Assembly (NCBI GenBank): GCA_020200155.1
Contig: JAIVJG010000199.1
Span: forward strand, 1 to 32,724
Source of the DNA: Acidobacteriota bacterium
GTDB lineage: Bacteria; Acidobacteriota; Blastocatellia; Pyrinomonadales; Pyrinomonadaceae
Reading direction: 5' to 3'
DNA: 32,724 bases
The notes below the pieces were generated by a model, which was not told the origin of the DNA, ran no database searches, and saw only the letters and a program-made list of their open reading frames with translations. A program made the position numbers and the translations under genes. This document shows, in pieces, positions 14,951 to 21,840 of the stretch. Within the stretch, counting starts at the first letter, position 1; each line of letters begins with the position of its first letter.

Positions 14951-16189
14951 CTAAAACTCTTCGCCGCGCGCGAGGACGAGCGAGCAACTGTTGCCGTCGA
15001 GGCCGACGGAGTTGACGAGGCCGCAATGCACTTCGACCTCTCGACTCTCCGGGCTGAGCATCGCGAGCGGGAAGTCTGTTTCCAACTCTTGCAGCGAAGG
15101 GATGCCGGGCAGCACTCCGTCGCGCATTGTTTCGAGCATGGCGACGGCCTGCATCGCGCCCGACGCGCCGAGCGTCTCGCCGAGCATTGATTTGATCGCC
15201 GTCACGGGCAGGCTCCGTGAACTATCGTCGAAGACGCAGGCGACGCCGTGCGCCTCGTGCCAGTCGCGCGCGGGACTCCCATTGGCCGACGCGCTCAGGC
15301 AGTCAACCTCTCGCGTCGAAACACCTGCATCGCTCAACGCCAGCCGGACGGCGCGCGAGATGGCCTCGACGGCTTTCAGGTCTTTCTTCCCGCGCGAGCA
15401 GTCGAAGCCGCCGCCGTGCCCCCTGACCTCCGCGAGCACACGCGCCCCGCGCTCGCGCGCCGACTCTGCGTCTTCGAGCATCAGGAGCGCCGCGCCTTCA
15501 CCGAGCGCCGCGCCGTTGCGCCGCGCGTCGAAGGGAATGGGGAAATCGCCAGCCGCGCCCGTCGTATGGCACAGCAGTCCGGCGCGGTCGAAGCCGTAGA
15601 ACGACTCGAAGCAGAGTTCGTCCGCACCGCCCGCGAGGAGCGCACGCGCGCGACCGCCGCGAATCAGGTCGGTCGCGTAGGCGATGGCGTTGAGTCCGGA
15701 AGTCGTGCCGGTCGAGACGGTGGTGTTGGTTCCGCGCAGGTTGTGCATGATCGCCGTCTGGCCGGCGGCGGCGTTGATGACGGTGTTGGAGAAATCCATC
15801 GGACTGGCATAGCCGGGACCGGCTTCGAGCGCGCGGCGGTCGAACTCGGAAATGGTGTGGACGCTGCAAAACATCGTGCCGAGCACAAGCCCGACTTCCC
15901 TGTCGGCGCGCAACTCCGCCGTCCACTCGCTCGCGTCCAGCGCCAGTTGCGCCGCCGAAGCGACGAGCCGCGAAGTGCGGTCGAGCGGGCGCAGGTTTCT
16001 CTTCCCCAGATAGTTCCGCGCGTCAAACGATTTAATCTCACCGCCCAGCGGACAGCCGAGCATTCCGGTCTCGAAAAGCTCGACGGGACGCAGTCCGCTG
16101 CGCCCCTCACATAATGCGGCGTGCAGCGCGGCTGGCGAATCGCCGAGCGAAGAGACGACGCCGGCTCCCGTGATGACGACTCTTCTCAT
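14951..16189 (-). CDS. Non-catalytic ketosynthase (chain-length-factor/KS-beta type)
   Basis: 412 residues with a complete thiolase-type ketosynthase fold (MRRVVITGAGVVSSLG start, NTVINAAAGQTAIMHNL, ALGEGAALLMLED, GLVNSVGLDGNSCSLVL end). The catalytic triad is gone: the nucleophile region reads STGTTSG with Thr162 where Cys is expected, the first His motif reads SANGSP (Asn303), and the second reads KSMLGETLG (Glu338). Loss of Cys in a protein following an intact ketosynthase by 3 nt is the hallmark of chain length factors in type II polyketide and aryl-polyene systems. It probably dimerises with the KS encoded just upstream and shapes chain length. Actinobacterial CLFs carry Gln at the Cys position, so this is a different lineage of inactivation. 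Confidence 0.85.
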   Translation of the reverse strand: MRRVVITGAGVVSSLGDSPAALHAALCEGRSGLRPVELFETGMLGCPLGGEIKSFDARNYLGKRNLRPLDRTSRLVASAAQLALDASEWTAELRADREVGLVLGTMFCSVHTISEFDRRALEAGPGYASPMDFSNTVINAAAGQTAIMHNLRGTNTTVSTGTTSGLNAIAYATDLIRGGRARALLAGGADELCFESFYGFDRAGLLCHTTGAAGDFPIPFDARRNGAALGEGAALLMLEDAESARERGARVLAEVRGHGGGFDCSRGKKDLKAVEAISRAVRLALSDAGVSTREVDCLSASANGSPARDWHEAHGVACVFDDSSRSLPVTAIKSMLGETLGASGAMQAVAMLETMRDGVLPGIPSLQELETDFPLAMLSPESREVEVHCGLVNSVGLDGNSCSLVLARGEEF

Positions 16190-16192
16190 CTC

Positions 16193-17413
16193 TTACACCT
16201 CACACTTTCTGAGGACGAGCGACGCGTTGTTGCCGCCGAAGGCATAAGCGTTGTTCATCGCCACGTTGACGCGATGCTCGCGCGCGTAGTTCGGCACGTA
16301 ATCGAGATCGCAGTCGGGGTCTGGCTCTTCGAGGTTGATGGTCGGCGGAATGCGATCGCAGTTGACAGCCAGCGCGCAGACCGCCGCCTCAATGGCCGAA
16401 GCCGCGCCCATCGTGTGGCCGAGCATTGACTTGACGGAACTGATTGGAATCTTGTACGCCGCGTCGCCGAACAGTCGCTTGACGGCGATGGTCTCCAGAC
16501 GGTCGTTGGTCGCCGTCCCCGTGCCGTGCGCGCTGATGTAGCTGACCTCTTCGGGACGCACGCCGCTCTGCTCCAAAGCTTGCCGCATCGCCCGCGCCGC
16601 GCCGTCGCCCTCCGGGTGCGCCGCCGTCATGTGGTGCGCGTCGCACGAGAGGCCGTAGCCCGCGACTTCCGCGTAGACGTGCGCGCCGCGCGCCATCGCG
16701 CCATCCAGCGGTTCGAGCACGAGCACGCCCGCACCCTCGCCCGGCACCATGCCTTTGCGGTTGCGGTCGAAGGGCTGGCAAATTTCCGGCGCAATGGCTC
16801 CGAGGCGCGCAAAGCCCGTGTAGGTGATGCGCGAGAAAGCGTCCGAGCCGCCGGCTAGCATCAAGTCCGCGCGCCCCGCACGCAGCATGTCGAAGGCATA
16901 GGCGATGGCGTAATTGCCCGCCGCGCAGGCAGTCGGGATCATCATGTTGACGCCTGCGAAATTAAGCTCGCTCGCGACGTGCTCGCTAATGACGTGGCAC
17001 GGGTAGCGCGCGATGAACTCCGCGCCCACGCTGCTCAACTCCTTGCCGACGAACGCGTCGTCGAAGCGCTCAACCTCTCGCGGTTCACCCGAAGTCGTGC
17101 CCATCGCCACGCCCGCCCGTTCGGGGTCGAGCGCATCCGGCCTGACACGCGCGTCGGCCAGAGCCAGTCGCGCGGCGGCGATGGCGAACTGCGAGGCGCG
17201 ACCGAGTTGCGATGCCTCCGTGTGTTCGAGGTAGTCTTCGACGCGGAAGCCCCTGACTTCAGCCCCTCGATGGACGCTGTAGCCGCTCGTGTCGAAGGAC
17301 TCGACCACGCCGATGCCAGACTGCCCGGCGAGCAGGTTATCCCAGAACTGCTCGCGACCCGTCCCGACCGGAGTCACCGCCCCAATGCCAGTGATGACGA
17401 TTCGCCGTTGCAT
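16193..17413 (-). CDS. Catalytic beta-ketoacyl-ACP synthase (KAS II / KS-alpha type)
   Basis: 406 residues of FabF/KS-alpha type. It starts MQRRIVITGIGAVTPVG and carries the nucleophile in IPTACAAGNYAI (Cys163), HGTGTATNDRLET (His296) and KSMLGHTMGAASAIEA (His333), so the Cys-His-His triad is intact. The C-terminal NAYAFGGNNASLVLRK block is also typical. It catalyses decarboxylative Claisen condensation of malonyl-ACP with an acyl primer. The carrier protein gene ends 3 nt upstream and the triad-less partner starts 3 nt downstream. This ACP-KS-CLF arrangement is a minimal type II polyketide or specialised fatty-acid synthase. Product length and type cannot be told from sequence. Confidence 0.93.
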   Translation of the reverse strand: MQRRIVITGIGAVTPVGTGREQFWDNLLAGQSGIGVVESFDTSGYSVHRGAEVRGFRVEDYLEHTEASQLGRASQFAIAAARLALADARVRPDALDPERAGVAMGTTSGEPREVERFDDAFVGKELSSVGAEFIARYPCHVISEHVASELNFAGVNMMIPTACAAGNYAIAYAFDMLRAGRADLMLAGGSDAFSRITYTGFARLGAIAPEICQPFDRNRKGMVPGEGAGVLVLEPLDGAMARGAHVYAEVAGYGLSCDAHHMTAAHPEGDGAARAMRQALEQSGVRPEEVSYISAHGTGTATNDRLETIAVKRLFGDAAYKIPISSVKSMLGHTMGAASAIEAAVCALAVNCDRIPPTINLEEPDPDCDLDYVPNYAREHRVNVAMNNAYAFGGNNASLVLRKCEV

Positions 17414-17416
17414 AGC

Positions 17417-17677
17417 TCAGGCCACCTGCGCCGCGACCGGCAGATATTGCTGGACGAGCCGGACGGTGTCGTCCAGCGTGCGTACCTCCGACAGTTCATC
17501 GTCGGGGATTTTGATCTGGAACTTGTACTCGGCGTCCACGGCGATCTCAAGGATCGTCAGAGAGTCGAGTTGCAGTTCGTCCTTGTATGACGCATGATCC
17601 GAAATCTCTTCGGGATCAAGGTTGGCGATAGTCGCGATGGACTTCTTGATTGTGGCTCTAATCACTTCCGAATCCAT
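17417..17677 (-). CDS. Acyl carrier protein
   Basis: 86 residues, a four-helix acyl carrier protein with the phosphopantetheine attachment serine at position 39 in ELQLDSLTILE and the acidic helix II expected for docking. The ATG follows AGGGAGAAAGG. It is the first gene of the long minus-strand operon and precedes the catalytic ketosynthase by 3 nt, so it probably serves that pair rather than general fatty acid synthesis. The sequence around the serine is LDSL. Confidence 0.93.
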   Translation of the reverse strand: MDSEVIRATIKKSIATIANLDPEEISDHASYKDELQLDSLTILEIAVDAEYKFQIKIPDDELSEVRTLDDTVRLVQQYLPVAAQVA

Positions 17678-18294
17678 AAATAGAAGCCTTTCTCCCTGTC
17701 AACGGGCCGTATTCATCTCTGGTAGATGAGGGTTGTCACGACGGATGCGTGGTAGTCGAGGATGGCCGCAGGGCTGTGATAGGCGCGAACTGCCTACGGC
17801 GTGAAAGTCATTTTGCCTAATGAGACGCTTGGTAATTTCTCACATCACGGCGTTTTTGTACATAGGGGATGAGAGAAAAGACGCTCAGGGAATTCCCTGA
17901 GCGTCGCAGGCCTCGACTGTGGTGAGTGTGAACGTGCACAGTTCAAGCGCCGTCGAAGTGACATGCAAAGCTTCACCAGCCACTATTGTCCCATGCTTTC
18001 ATTTCAGGGCAGGTTTCTGCTTCCCGGCAGGCGATTTGTCGCCGTGAAAGGGTGCCGATGGCACGCAGAGCCTTTTCAGCATGCGCTAAATCCTTTAGAT
18101 TATGTCTGGCCGGCGTGGGATGGGCGAAGAAAACTATTGCGTTGCCCGTCATAGAGCGTTAATCTCTCGCACTGTGGGTGTCTCCTCGTCAGGCATTCTG
18201 GCTTCCCGACGCTCTCTCAATCAGGCATACTAATACTTGACCACCCGTGATAGAGCATCAAGGCAGCCCGGAATGACTGAGATTTGGTGGACTG
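17678..18294. other. Intergenic region without a supported gene
   Basis: 617 nt between the carrier protein gene and the small secreted protein gene. It should contain the promoter of the long minus-strand operon, but no clear -35/-10 pair could be assigned. The one strong structure is the hairpin at 17880-17905. A 63-codon plus-strand frame at 17963 has no ribosome site and no recognisable protein. Confidence 0.6.
17870..17905 (-). terminator. Rho-independent terminator, minus strand
   Basis: GACGCTCAGGG and CCCTGAGCGTC form a perfect 11-bp stem around AATT (17880-17905). On the minus strand it is followed by CTTTTCTCTC. It would end transcription from the small secreted protein gene (stop at 18295), shielding the synthase operon downstream. 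No T run follows on the plus strand. Confidence 0.75.
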
Positions 18295-18549
18295 TTAGAA
18301 CAGAAACAGCACGCTTTCGAGCAGGTTCAACGCGGCCTCCGTCACTGAGTCTGCCGATGCCGCAACCGGAGTTTCCATGTCGCCATTTGTCGCCGATGAT
18401 GGAGATGATGGAGATGATGGAGATGATGGAGATGATGGAGGTGCTGGCGGCGGGTCTATCAATGGAGTATGTATATCGCCTGCGGATGCAGAAAGGGCGA
18501 GCATTAGTGTCAACACGATTGCCGTGCAGAGTTGGCGAATGTTTTTCAT
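18295..18549 (-). CDS. Small secreted protein with S-S-P repeat
   Basis: 84 residues from the ATG at 18549 behind AGGAG. The signal peptide (MKNIRQLCTAIVLTLMLALS, then ASAG) predicts export, leaving roughly 60 residues: DIHTPLIDPPPAPP, a Pro/Ser tract of repeated S-S-P, an acidic NGDMETP stretch and a hydrophobic-amphipathic end AALNLLESVLFLF. No enzyme family was recognised. From memory, Acidobacteriota carry short secreted proteins of this shape with a similar LL-x-S-V-L-x-LF ending near TPR/receiver genes; this is a recollection to be checked. The gene is divergent from the TPR gene with 174 nt between starts, so they may share a regulatory region. It could be a peptide signal or surface peptide (inference). 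Confidence 0.75.
   Translation of the reverse strand: MKNIRQLCTAIVLTLMLALSASAGDIHTPLIDPPPAPPSSPSSPSSPSSPSSATNGDMETPVAASADSVTEAALNLLESVLFLF
18395..18439. repeat. Tandem repeat, five copies of GATGATGGA
   Basis: Five exact 9-bp units lie within the small secreted protein gene and encode the S-S-P repeats on the minus strand. The unit length preserves frame. Exact identity suggests recent slippage and probable copy-number variation between strains. Confidence 0.95.
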
Positions 18550-18723
18550 GGTTTTCTCCTGATCTAAGGTGAAGCTAAAGTTTTGGTCTGTAAGGAACGG
18601 TGAAATGCATTTCCCTTCGACTGACCCAAGGCAAGCCTTGCGAGCGCATCTTAGCACTCTCTTCCCGGCTGCGCTTTCCGCGATGCAAAAAATTTTCTAC
18701 TCATAGAGAAAGGTAGGCCTCAC

Positions 18724-20013
18724 ATGAATTTAACGAAAGAAATTCTTCACCAGATAGACGACCCGGCACTCCTCCACAGCGAACGCGCGAAGCTGCGTTG
18801 CGAGCTTGCCAAGCAGCTCGAATGGACGGGTGATTACGAGGGCGCCCGGCAGGCCATGGGTGAATTGTGGCAGCGAGTCGGCGAGCATCCCACGCTGGAA
18901 GGTCTTGATCGGGCGGCGACGGCGGAAGTGCTGTTGCGGGCAGGGGCACTAACGGGGTTGATTGGCAGCGCCAGGCAAATTGAGGGCGCGCAGGAGGCGG
19001 CGAAAGACCTGATTAGTGAAAGCCTCACGACCTTCAGGGCACTACAGAAGTCAGAGAAGGTCGCCGAAGCTCAAGTTGACCTGGCAATCTGCTACTGGCG
19101 TGAGGGCGCTTTCGATGAGGCGCGCGTCATGCTGCGACACTCTATCTCTCAACTCACAGAGATAGACGGCGATCTGAGAGCCGTCGCTCTGCTGCGAAGT
19201 GCTCTAGTCGAAACTTCAGCAACTAGATACAGTGATGCCCTGCGCATCCTGATCGAAGCTATCCCTTTGTTTGAGTCGAGCAGCAACGAGGTACTCAAAG
19301 GAAAGTTCCACAACGAATACGGCATGGTGTTGAAGAATCTCGGGACAGCGGAAAACCGCGAGGACTACATTGACCGCGCCCTCATCGAGTACGCAGCCGC
19401 AAGCTTTCACTTTGAGCAGGCCGGGCACATGCGCAACCACGCCTGCGTCGAAAACAATCTTGGATTTCTGCTCGGGACGATTGGCAAATTCACCGATGCA
19501 CACGAGCATCTCGACCGCGCACAGGCGCTTTTCTCCACGCTCAAAGATAGCGTCCATCTAGCACAGGTTGACGAGACGCGAGCGCGCGTGCTGCTCTCGG
19601 ATGGACGCGTCGCCCTAGCGGAGAAACTCGCCGGAGCGGCGGTGCAGGCCCTCGAAAACGGTGGTGAGCAGGCGTTACTGGCCGAAGCCTTGACGACGCA
19701 CGGCGTCGCGATGGCGCGTCTTGGTCGTCACCAGCAGGCGCGTTTAACGCTCCAGAGCGCAGTGGAAGTGGCTGAGCAGGCAGGCGACACGGAAGGCGCG
19801 GGACATGCGGCGCTGACCATCATCATGGAGTTGGGCCAATACCTCTCTAACGACGACTTGAGCACCACCTACGAGCGCGCCACGGAACGCTTCACGCTAG
19901 GACGCCCATCAAACCTCGCCGGCGCAGTATCATCACTGCTCACGGCGAGCCGGTGCGCGGTAAAAAAAAAGAAGTTCAGCACGTCAGGATTCTATACGTC
20001 GAAGATAGTTTGA
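18724..20013 (+). CDS. TPR-repeat protein, likely N-terminal part of a TPR-receiver fusion
   Basis: 429 residues, nearly all helical repeats of the TPR type (CELAKQLEWTGDYEGARQAM, QVDLAICYWREGAFDEARVM, VENNLGFLLGTIGKFTDAHE, LTTHGVAMARLGRHQQARLT). TPRs bind proteins or peptides. No enzyme domain was seen. The ATG at 18724 follows AAAGGTAGG. The last 17 codons after an A9 tract look non-native and end shortly, while a receiver domain continues in the -1 frame, overlapping by 61 nt. The intended product may be a 543-residue TPR-receiver protein made by frameshifting, or the frame may be broken by a homopolymer error. The divergent small secreted protein gene suggests a peptide-sensing or regulatory link, as in TPR-type peptide receptors (inference). 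Confidence 0.82.
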   Translation: MNLTKEILHQIDDPALLHSERAKLRCELAKQLEWTGDYEGARQAMGELWQRVGEHPTLEGLDRAATAEVLLRAGALTGLIGSARQIEGAQEAAKDLISESLTTFRALQKSEKVAEAQVDLAICYWREGAFDEARVMLRHSISQLTEIDGDLRAVALLRSALVETSATRYSDALRILIEAIPLFESSSNEVLKGKFHNEYGMVLKNLGTAENREDYIDRALIEYAAASFHFEQAGHMRNHACVENNLGFLLGTIGKFTDAHEHLDRAQALFSTLKDSVHLAQVDETRARVLLSDGRVALAEKLAGAAVQALENGGEQALLAEALTTHGVAMARLGRHQQARLTLQSAVEVAEQAGDTEGAGHAALTIIMELGQYLSNDDLSTTYERATERFTLGRPSNLAGAVSSLLTASRCAVKKKKFSTSGFYTSKIV

Positions 20014-20354
20014 TGGTCGCCGAAGCCGTGCGTGACGCGTTGGAATCGGAGGGGTGGGGAGTCAAGTTTTGCGCTGAGGGTGCAGACGCGCTGAGAGAAA
20101 TTGAGAGCGCCACTCACTACGACATCCTGCTGCTGGATAACGAACTGCCGGACGTGAGCGGACTGGAACTCGCCCGCCGTGCGCGGGAAAACTCTCGCTG
20201 TCGGCGTACGCCTATCGTCATGCTCTCGGGCAGCGACTGCGAAGCTGAGGCGCAACGCGCGGGCGTGGACGTGTTTTTAAGAAAGCCGGGGGACATCCTC
20301 GCGTTGGCCGACACGGTCGCACGCCTGCTCAACGCAGAAAATAAACCACTTTAG
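19953..20354 (+). CDS. Single-domain response regulator (receiver), in -1 frame to the TPR gene
   Basis: 133 codons from a GTG at 19953. The domain proper runs from VRILYVEDSL to the C-terminus: acidic pocket in VEDS, phospho-acceptor Asp in LLLDNELPDVSG, Thr/Ser switch in IVMLSGSD, and Lys in FLRKPGD. There is no output domain. The GTG has a poor ribosome site and precedes the A9 tract, so the domain is more likely produced as an extension of the TPR protein. Receiver-TPR proteins relay phosphorylation by protein contact. The cognate kinase is not adjacent; the kinase at 21791-23500 has its own regulator. Confidence 0.85.
   Translation: MRGKKKEVQHVRILYVEDSLMVAEAVRDALESEGWGVKFCAEGADALREIESATHYDILLLDNELPDVSGLELARRARENSRCRRTPIVMLSGSDCEAEAQRAGVDVFLRKPGDILALADTVARLLNAENKPL
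19965..19971 (+). promoter_or_regulatory. Candidate -1 ribosomal frameshift site A AAA AAG
   Basis: The heptamer lies at the end of a nine-A run (19962-19970) and is in the correct phase of the TPR frame (codons aaa aag). It is the same heptamer used in E. coli dnaX. A -1 slip joins the TPR frame exactly to the receiver frame. No strong upstream Shine-Dalgarno-like or downstream hairpin stimulator was identified. Confidence 0.5.
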
Positions 20355-20460
20355 AGGACGGGACATGCGCGTTGTCGCGCCGACGAGGATTCGCAGTTTC
20401 GCGAGCAACAGCAGTCGTGCCGGGAGCCGGGACGAACACGCAGGACTTCGGGCGAGGCCG

Positions 20461-20511
20461 GAATAAAAAACATCCGCCGCGCCGTGCGCGCGAAGCACAC
20501 GGCGCGGCGGA
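20461..20511 (-). terminator. Rho-independent terminator, minus strand
   Basis: A perfect 14-bp stem (TCCGCCGCGCCGTG at 20473-20486, complement at 20498-20511) with an 11-nt loop is followed on the minus strand by TGTTTTTTATT. It lies about 35 nt after the stop of the NTF2-like gene and between two convergent transcription units. Confidence 0.88.
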
Positions 20512-20546
20512 CATGCGAAGGCAGCGAGAATTAAAATCGTCGCCGG

Positions 20547-21014
20547 CTACTTCTTAATTCTTTTCGACTGTGAAGAGACGGCGCGCCAAGCCCCGTCCTT
20601 CTGTTTGACGAAGCGGTCTGTCCATTCGTATTTGCCGCTGAAGTCTTTTCCCATGTAGGTGGCGTTGACCAATTCACTGTGCCCCGACACGACGGCTGAA
20701 TTTCCCCGCACCTCTACCTTCACGTCCTCAATCGTCCAAGACGCTATTTTCATCAGGCCGGATTTCAAGGCTTCCCTCAACATCTTCTTGTTGTAGTTGA
20801 TACCTTCCGAAGAGCCTTTGAAGTCGTCGGTGTCAAATTTGTCGAGTTTATTCACGTCCGCGTGGACGACCGCGTCGGCCCACTCGCTCACTAACTGTTT
20901 CAGCACCTCCTCATCGCCGCGAACCCGTATGTTTGAAGGTTTGACAATTTTCTGCCCAACGGCAAGTGTTGACACCGCGACGATCATCAATGCGCTAAGA
21001 AAAATTCGCCTCAT
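20547..21014 (-). CDS. Secreted NTF2-like (DUF4440/SnoaL-type) protein
   Basis: 155 residues from the ATG at 21014, which follows AAAGGAG. An earlier in-frame ATG lacks a site. Signal peptide MRRIFLSALMIVAVSTLAVG, then a cone-shaped NTF2-like domain: LKQLVSEWADAVVHADVNKL, DTDDFKGSSEGINYNKKML, WTIEDVKVEVRGNSAVVSGH, YEWTDRFVKQKDGAWRAVSS. Domains of this class bind small ligands or act as accessory folds, and many have no known activity. A terminator follows directly. It is probably transcribed alone or after the response regulator, whose stop is 172 nt upstream of this start. Confidence 0.82.
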   Translation of the reverse strand: MRRIFLSALMIVAVSTLAVGQKIVKPSNIRVRGDEEVLKQLVSEWADAVVHADVNKLDKFDTDDFKGSSEGINYNKKMLREALKSGLMKIASWTIEDVKVEVRGNSAVVSGHSELVNATYMGKDFSGKYEWTDRFVKQKDGAWRAVSSQSKRIKK

Positions 21015-21186
21015 GTGAAAGCTCCTTTCCGCCATCCTGAGAAATTTTTTAGCAAGCTGCACAAGCGGCTTTTACTTCAACCGCGCATGGAAGTCAACAC
21101 ATGCCGGTGGAGAGTCGGCTGACGTGTGGCGTCCGACGGCCTCGAAGGACGAGAAGACACCCCGGCTCGACACCCCTCGAACGCGC

Positions 21187-21840
21187 TTATGACTCGCGCA
21201 GCCAGCCCTGTCGCAGAGCGTAGCGGACGATCTCGGCGCGGCTCTTGAGGTCGAGCTTTTCCATCAGGTGCGCCTTGTGCGTCTCGACGGTTTTGACGCT
21301 GATGTCGAGATAGGCCGCGACCTCTTTGTTGGTATAGCCCCATGCGACGTGGCGCAGCACTTCCAGTTCGCGTTCGCTCAGGTCGCTGCCCTGCGATGAT
21401 CCGCGAAGCTTCGTACTGCCGACGTACCCGCCGACGACTTTGCCGGCCAGTGTCGGATCGAGGTAGATGCCGCCCGCCGCCACGATGCGAATCGCTTTCA
21501 CTAACTCCTCCGCCGCGACTCGCTTCAGCACGTATCCGGAAGCGCCCGCTTCAAGCAACTGCCGCAGGTAGCCGCTGTCGTCGTGCGCCGTCAGCACCAG
21601 AATTTTCGTCCAGGGGCACAGCCCGCGCAGCCGCTTTGTGGCCTGTATTCCGTTCATCTTGGGCATGGTGATGTCCATGACCACGATATGAGGCTGGAGT
21701 TCTTGCGCTTTTTGCAGCGTGGCGAGGCCGTTGTCCGCCTCGCCGACGACCTCCATGTCAGCCTGCGCGTTGACGAGCGATTTCAGCCCCTCACGCATCA
21801 CGACGTGATCGTCGGCCAAAATGATTTGCAGTGTACTCAC
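21187..21840 (-). CDS. NarL/LuxR-family response regulator
   Basis: 217 residues from a GTG at 21840, selected because AAGGAGG sits 9 nt upstream. The longer open frame is an artefact of the overlap. Receiver domain: ILADDHVVMREGL, phospho-acceptor Asp56 in IVVMDITMPKMNG, LVLTAHDD and the YVLKR lysine. The C-terminal LuxR-type helix-turn-helix reads LSERELEVLRHVAWGYTNKE, then VSVKTVETHKAHLMEKL. It is a DNA-binding transcription regulator activated by phosphorylation. Its start lies 50 nt inside the histidine kinase gene, so the two are translationally linked and almost certainly cognate partners. Targets are unknown. Confidence 0.95.
   Translation of the reverse strand: MSTLQIILADDHVVMREGLKSLVNAQADMEVVGEADNGLATLQKAQELQPHIVVMDITMPKMNGIQATKRLRGLCPWTKILVLTAHDDSGYLRQLLEAGASGYVLKRVAAEELVKAIRIVAAGGIYLDPTLAGKVVGGYVGSTKLRGSSQGSDLSERELEVLRHVAWGYTNKEVAAYLDISVKTVETHKAHLMEKLDLKSRAEIVRYALRQGWLRES

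Noticed and set aside
17963-18154. 63-codon plus-strand frame in the 617-nt gap
   Set aside because: No ribosome site, odd composition and no recognisable motif.
20372-20557. 61-codon plus-strand frame between the receiver and NTF2-like genes
   Set aside because: It runs across the strong terminator stem and has no protein-like features.
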